Shown: positions 60,159-64,000 of the stretch, one piece after another
Numbering within the stretch: the first letter of the stretch is position 1
Layout of the letters: the number at the start of each line of letters is the position of its first letter
Assembly: GCA_051886675.1 (NCBI GenBank)
Contig: JBJEYH010000350.1
Span: 50,722 to 114,721, forward strand
Reading direction: 5' to 3'
Length of the DNA: 64,000 nt
Source: UBA11524 sp051886675
Lineage (GTDB): Bacteria; Bacillota; Clostridia; Christensenellales; Aristaeellaceae
Notes under the pieces: model-generated
The model's database searches: none
Seen by the model: the letters and a program-made list of their open reading frames with translations, nothing else
Told to the model about the DNA's origin: nothing
Translations under genes and position numbers: made by a program

Positions 60159-60845
60159 ATGATGGAAGAGGAACTGAATGATCTGACCGCGCCGGCGTAT
60201 CAGTCGCGGCTGTTTCATCATGTGGGCAGCTGGGAGCGCCTGGAGCCCCTGGGGGAGCATATCTATCTGGCGGAAAACCGCTATGTGGCGTCGCCCGGGG
60301 ATGTGTGCCGCTTCTGCTACCTGGTGATGGAGGGGCAGGTGATCTCCCAGGAGATGACCGAGGATGGCAACGAGCATATCTTCAACCTGTTCGAGCAGGG
60401 GAGCATCTTCCTGGAGTCCAACGCCCTGGCCGGGTTCCATGTGGACATCCACTTCATCACCACCCGCCCCACGGAGCTGGTGCGCATCCGCCCCGACGTG
60501 CTGAAAAAGGCCATGCGCGAGGATCCCGGCATCGCCGATACGGTGTTCATGTCCAGCGCCTGCAAGTATTATTCAGCCATGGATCAGCTGCGGGAGTGCT
60601 ACAACCACAGCGCCATCTGGAAGATCTACAACATGTTCGTTCTCCTGGCGGAGAGCGCGGGCAAGCCCTACGCCGGGGGCTGGATCATGATCGACATGAA
60701 AATCACCCAGCAGTTCATCAGCAACATGCTGGGCATCAACCGCATCACCGTCAACCGCGCCCTGAAGGAGCTGCGGGAATCCGGGCGGATTCTGTTCATC
60801 AACAACGCCTACTACTGCGTCCCCGCGCCGGACAGCGACGGGTGA
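60159..60845 (+). CDS. Crp/Fnr-family transcriptional regulator
   Basis: A 228-residue protein with an N-terminal cyclic-nucleotide-binding-type beta barrel (CYLVMEGQVISQEMTEDGNEHIFNLFEQGSIFLES). Its C-terminal helix-turn-helix is MKITQQFISNMLGINRITVNRALKEL. No N-terminal Fnr-type cysteine cluster is present. The ATG at 60159 has AGAGGTG upstream. Position between the hydroxylase operon and the molybdate genes suggests it controls one or both in response to a metabolite; that is inference. Confidence 0.9.
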   Translation: MMEEELNDLTAPAYQSRLFHHVGSWERLEPLGEHIYLAENRYVASPGDVCRFCYLVMEGQVISQEMTEDGNEHIFNLFEQGSIFLESNALAGFHVDIHFITTRPTELVRIRPDVLKKAMREDPGIADTVFMSSACKYYSAMDQLRECYNHSAIWKIYNMFVLLAESAGKPYAGGWIMIDMKITQQFISNMLGINRITVNRALKELRESGRILFINNAYYCVPAPDSDG

Positions 60846-60864
60846 CGGCAGCGGTTCATGCACG

Positions 60865-60903
60865 AAAAAGGCTCGCGTCCATGACGCGGGCCTTGCTTTT
60901 TTT
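60865..60903. terminator. Bidirectional terminator
   Basis: AAGGCTCGCGTC (60868-60879) pairs with GACGCGGGCCTT (60883-60894). T-runs follow on both strands: GCTTTTTTTGG on plus and TTTTTCGTG on minus. It separates the convergent regulator and nucleotidyltransferase genes. Confidence 0.9.
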
Positions 60904-60919
60904 GGCGGGATCGGATCGG

Positions 60920-61525
60920 TTACGGCTTGCCGTTCCGGGCGCTTTGCCAGGCCAGCAGCCGGTCGAAATCCGCCCGGGTGTCGTTGTCCAGCACGGTGCC
61001 GCGATCCTCGCAGGGGACGCTGCGCAGGTCGCAGGCGGGATGGCGCTCCATGGCGCCGCGAAGGCCGCCGGGGCCGTCGTAGGTCATCAGGTAGGGGATG
61101 AAGGCGGCGTTCAGGAACACCGGATGCCCCACCTCCCCGTGCCACACCGGCCGCACGAAATCCCCCGGCGTTTCCGCCAGGCGGGCGATGGTGCCGGGGC
61201 TCACCAGCGGCACGTCCGCCGGGGAGATCATGACGCGCTCCGCCCGATCCCCGATGGCCGCCAGTCCGATGCGCAGGGATTCCAGCTGCTGGGTGACGGC
61301 GTAGTCCGGGTTGAAGGCGAATTCCACCCCTTCCCCGGCAAGCGCGGCCTCCAGCTCCTCATGGCGATGGCCCGTCACCACCACCACCGGCGACGCGCCC
61401 GCGCCCTTCATGCCGTCGATAACCCGCAGGATCATCGCGCGCCCGTCCACCTCCATCAGGGGCTTGAACGCGCCCATGCGGCTGGACAGCCCCGCCGCCA
61501 GCACGATTCCGGCCAGTCTGTTCAT
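60920..61525 (-). CDS. MocA/MobA-like molybdopterin nucleotidyltransferase
   Basis: A 201-residue NTP transferase with the signature GIVLAAGLSSRMGAFKPL, then VVVVTGHRHEEL, ISPADVPLVSP and VGHPVFLNAAF. This is the MocA/YgfJ type that attaches a nucleotide, usually cytidine, to molybdopterin for xanthine dehydrogenase-family enzymes. It lies 5 bp after modC, in the same transcription direction, so it completes a molybdate import and cofactor unit. A CAGGTGA site precedes the ATG at 61525. Confidence 0.88.
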   Translation of the reverse strand: MNRLAGIVLAAGLSSRMGAFKPLMEVDGRAMILRVIDGMKGAGASPVVVVTGHRHEELEAALAGEGVEFAFNPDYAVTQQLESLRIGLAAIGDRAERVMISPADVPLVSPGTIARLAETPGDFVRPVWHGEVGHPVFLNAAFIPYLMTYDGPGGLRGAMERHPACDLRSVPCEDRGTVLDNDTRADFDRLLAWQSARNGKP

Positions 61526-61530
61526 AGGCG

Positions 61531-62589
61531 TCACCTGCCGTCCAGGGTCGGGTACAGGGGCAGCACGTTCACCGGGGCAATGCCCAGTGTTCTGGGCATG
61601 GCGCCCGACCATTTTTCCTTGGGCAGCCGCCACCATATGTTCTCGCTGTCCGGGGTCTGGCCGGTGTAGCGGAAGCGGATCACCCACTCGAAGGGCTCCT
61701 CCATGTCCTCCTCGAAGCACACGGGGAAGGCGTTGCGGGACTCCTTCGGGTTGAAGTAGTGGGCGCGGATGGCCACGCCGTTCACGTCGTCCCGCAGGGG
61801 GAGGGCGGTGGTCAGCGTGACGCCCCAGTCCGGCACGAACAGCTCGTTTTCGCCCGTCTTCCGGGCGGAGGCCATGTTCTTGCAGCCGGTGAGCGTGGCG
61901 GCCACGGCGGTCTGCGGATCGGCGAAGAGCCCCTTGGTATCCCGGGGCGGATACAGCTGCCCCCGGTCCATGATGGCGATGCGGTCGCACATGTGATAGG
62001 CCTCGTCCCGGCTGTGGGTGACCATCAGCACGTCGCCGGAGAAGTCCTTGAGCGTCTTGAGCAGCTCCAGCTGCAGCCGCATGCGCAGATGGCTGTCCAG
62101 GGCGGAGAAGGGCTCGTCCAGCATGAGCAGTTTGGGGCGGCTGACCATGATCCTCGCCAGGGCCACCCGCTGGGCCTGACCGCCGGACAGCTGATGGGGC
62201 TTGTGGTTGACCAGCTCCTCCAGCTGGAACAGGTGCAGCACCTCGTCGCAGATTTCCCGGCGGCGGGCGGCGCTTTTCTCCCCGTGCAAGCCGCAGAGGA
62301 TGTTCTGCCGCACCGTCATGTTGGGGAACAGGGCGTAGTTCTGGAACAGATACCCCACATGCCGCTGCTGGGGCTTGAGGTTGATGTGCCGGGAGGAGTC
62401 GAAGAGCGTCACGCCGTCCAGGACGATGCGGCCCCGGTCGGGCTTCTCGATGCCCGCGATGCACTTGAGGGTGAAGCTCTTGCCGCAGCCGCTGGCGCCC
62501 AGCAGCCCGGTGACGCCGCCCTCGGTCTCAAAGCGGGAGCGCAGGGTGAAGTGCCCCAGATCCCGCTCGATATCCACCTGAAGGCTCAT
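61531..62589 (-). CDS. modC: Molybdate ABC importer ATPase
   Basis: A 352-residue ATPase with Walker A LGASGCGKS (31-39), LSGGQAQRVALAR, LLMLDEPFSALDSHLR and VTHSRDEAYHMCDRI. The order modA-modB-modC and the short regulatory C-terminus support the molybdate assignment. The C-terminal 75 residues are not a clear Mop domain and contain WVIRFRYTGQTPDSENIWW, unlike classical ModC. ATGA overlap with modB and AGGTGG before the start. Confidence 0.92.
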   Translation of the reverse strand: MSLQVDIERDLGHFTLRSRFETEGGVTGLLGASGCGKSFTLKCIAGIEKPDRGRIVLDGVTLFDSSRHINLKPQQRHVGYLFQNYALFPNMTVRQNILCGLHGEKSAARRREICDEVLHLFQLEELVNHKPHQLSGGQAQRVALARIMVSRPKLLMLDEPFSALDSHLRMRLQLELLKTLKDFSGDVLMVTHSRDEAYHMCDRIAIMDRGQLYPPRDTKGLFADPQTAVAATLTGCKNMASARKTGENELFVPDWGVTLTTALPLRDDVNGVAIRAHYFNPKESRNAFPVCFEEDMEEPFEWVIRFRYTGQTPDSENIWWRLPKEKWSGAMPRTLGIAPVNVLPLYPTLDGR

Positions 62590-63254
62590 GCTTTCACCAC
62601 CTTTTTCTGCCGGTTCTCCAGCAGGTTCACCGCCAGCAGCACCACCGCGCTGATGGCCAGATTGATCAGCACCCAGAACATGGCGCCCTCCTCATCGTTG
62701 GTGCGCCAGAGCTGGTAGACCGTGGTGGAGATGGTGGCGGTTCTGCCGGGGGTGTAGCCGATGAGCATGCTGGTGGCGCCGTATTCGCCCAGCGCCCGGG
62801 CGAAGGCCAGCACGAACCCCGCCAGAATCCCCTGACGGCAGGCGGGCATGCGGATCCGCCAAAAAATGTAGGTGTTGCTCAGCCCCAGGGTCTGGCCGGA
62901 ATAGGCCAGGGTCTTGTCAAAGCTCTCGAAGGCGCCGCGGGCCGTGCGGTACATCAGCGGGAAGGCCACCACCAGCGCGGCCAGAATGCCCCCGTACCAG
63001 GTCATGACAAACTTGATGCCGAACCGGGCCAGGAACATGCCCAGGGGCCGCTTGGCGCCGAAGAGCAGCAGCAGGAAATAACCGCACACCGTGGGCGGCA
63101 GCACCATGGGCAATGTCAGCACCACGTCCAGCAGGCCCTTGATCACCCGGGGCAGCCGCGCCACATAGTACGCGCACAGGATGCCCAGGAAGAACACCAG
63201 CACGCTGGAGATGGCGGCGATGCGCAGCGAGTTCCAGAGAGGATACCAGCTCAT
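62586..63254 (-). CDS. modB: Molybdate ABC importer permease
   Basis: A 222-residue membrane protein with about five helices. LPMVLPPTVCGYFLLLLFG and ARALGEYGATSMLIGYTPGRT are ModB hallmarks; the latter overlaps the ATPase-docking loop. The ATG at 63254 (MSWYPLWNSL) has AAAGGAGG 9 bases upstream and gives the usual length. It lies between modA and modC. Confidence 0.94.
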   Translation of the reverse strand: MSWYPLWNSLRIAAISSVLVFFLGILCAYYVARLPRVIKGLLDVVLTLPMVLPPTVCGYFLLLLFGAKRPLGMFLARFGIKFVMTWYGGILAALVVAFPLMYRTARGAFESFDKTLAYSGQTLGLSNTYIFWRIRMPACRQGILAGFVLAFARALGEYGATSMLIGYTPGRTATISTTVYQLWRTNDEEGAMFWVLINLAISAVVLLAVNLLENRQKKVVKA

Positions 63255-63290
63255 GGGCCTCGACCTCCTTTGCAGCAGCATAGAACGGAA

Positions 63291-63320
63291 CCGACCGGCA
63301 GGGTACTGCCGGCCGGTCGG
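63291..63320 (-). other. Intergenic hairpin between modA and modB
   Basis: CCGACC-GGCAG pairs with CTGCC-(GGCC)-GGTCGG. As in the iron-type operon, it follows the binding-protein gene and has no U-tract. Confidence 0.5.
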
Positions 63321-63335
63321 GTAACAGGGGAGGGA

Positions 63336-64000
63336 TTACTCCTCCACCACCACGGGGGTGAAGCCCACGGACTCGAACACCGCGGAGGCCTCCTCGCCCT
63401 TGAGGTAGTCCAGGAAGGCCTGGGCGGCCTCGGCGTTGGCGGAGGTCTTCAGCACGGCGGCGGGGTAGATGATCTGGCCGCACATTTCGGCGGTGGCGGC
63501 GTCCACGATGGTCAGACCCGCGGAGAAGGCGTCGGTGGCGTAGATCACGCCGCAGTCAACGGAGGCCTCGGACACCTGGGTGGTGACTTCCTTGACGTTG
63601 GTGCCGTAGGTGATCTTGCCGGCGTTGGCCAGGTCTTCCTCCACCAGGCCGTAGTAGGCAAGGATCAGCTGGGTGTACTGGCCCACGGGCACGTCGCTGT
63701 TGCCCATGCACAGGAACACGTCGCCATCCTTCAGCAGCTCAGCCAGCGCGTCGAAGGACGCAATGCCCTTGGGGTTGCCCTCGGGCACCACCAGGGTCAC
63801 CTTGTTCTCCAGCAGGTTGCAGCGGCTGCCTTCCAGGACAAAGTCCAGGCCGGCGGTGTTCGCACCGGTGGTGTCGGCGGCATCCAGCTGGTTCATCTGC
63901 TTCTGGCCGGCGGAGACGAACACGTCGCAGACCGCGCCTTCCTCAATCTGGGTCTTGAGGGTGCCGGAGGAATCGAAGTTGTAGGTGATGGTCACGCCGG
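63336..64000 (-). CDS. modA: Molybdate-binding protein (partial, N-terminus outside window)
   Basis: 221 residues of the C-terminal part of a ModA-type periplasmic-binding protein are visible. The open frame begins VTITYNFDSSGTLKTQIEEG, then CDVFVSAGQKQMNQLD, VTLVVPEGNPKGIASFDAL and VDCGVIYATDAFSAG, the landmarks of molybdate or tungstate binding proteins. It is the first of the mod genes; start, signal and promoter lie beyond 64000. Confidence 0.92.
   Translation of the reverse strand, partial: GVTITYNFDSSGTLKTQIEEGAVCDVFVSAGQKQMNQLDAADTTGANTAGLDFVLEGSRCNLLENKVTLVVPEGNPKGIASFDALAELLKDGDVFLCMGNSDVPVGQYTQLILAYYGLVEEDLANAGKITYGTNVKEVTTQVSEASVDCGVIYATDAFSAGLTIVDAATAEMCGQIIYPAAVLKTSANAEAAQAFLDYLKGEEASAVFESVGFTPVVVEE

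Overview
The window reads as the chromosome of a GC-rich, Gram-positive anaerobe of the Clostridia. Supporting signs are strong AGGAGG-type ribosome binding sites, sigma-A promoters with 16-18 bp spacers, LplB/YtcP-type sugar transporters, a sortase-type cell-wall signal, a DUF3842/ECF pair and an O2-free style of metabolism. An uncultured gut or rumen member of the Christensenellales/Oscillospirales would fit; this placement is inference. No rRNA, tRNA, CRISPR array, transposase or phage gene was seen.

Layout. 1-2.4 kb: the tail of an unknown gene, then an ADP-ribosylglycohydrolase fused to a PHP-type phosphatase. 3.0-8.8 kb: a GH29 alpha-L-fucosidase operon with two dehydrogenases and an amidohydrolase, next to a divergent AraC regulator; it looks like an oxidative fucose pathway. 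8.9-17.2 kb: a four-gene galactoside operon (GH2, mutarotase-like protein, GH35, alpha/beta hydrolase) divergent from a carboxylesterase. 17.2-20.7 kb: a MATE exporter, a small conserved protein and a secreted GH30 endo-beta-1,6-galactanase-like enzyme. 20.8-24.9 kb: a PLD-helicase-DUF3427 protein coupled to a decayed U32-like gene. 25-27.2 kb: a wall-anchored surface protein and a chimeric pseudogene made of a GH51 head and an SDR tail. 27.2-29.4 kb: a P-loop kinase and an orphan secreted 5'-nucleotidase C-terminal domain whose leader RNA looks like an attenuator. 29.5-34.8 kb: a MoxR/DUF58 operon ending in a lipoprotein, DUF3842 and an ECF S component. 35-45.4 kb: an AraC regulator, a complete carbohydrate ABC importer, two Gfo/Idh/MocA oxidoreductases, a nucleoside hydrolase and a GH51 arabinofuranosidase. 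45.5-50.1 kb: a second MATE exporter, a second amidohydrolase and a secreted beta-helix protein. 50.2-54.5 kb: an iron(III)-type ABC importer. 54.7-64 kb: a molybdenum hydroxylase operon, a Crp/Fnr regulator, a MocA-like nucleotidyltransferase and modCBA, cut by the window edge.

How the parts fit. GH30 (beta-1,6-galactan), GH35 and GH2 (beta-galactosides), GH51 (arabinofuranosides) and GH29 (fucosides) together match the linkages of type II arabinogalactan side chains, with the ABC importer and sugar oxidoreductases as downstream steps. The last 10 kb is a coherent molybdoenzyme island: molybdate import, cofactor nucleotidylation, a regulator and a three-subunit hydroxylase. Its FAD subunit carries a complete GltD-like NAD(P)H oxidoreductase module inserted within its iron-sulfur loop. 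That insertion, the attenuator-like leader at 28.4 kb and the ADP-ribosylglycohydrolase-PHP fusion are the most unusual items.
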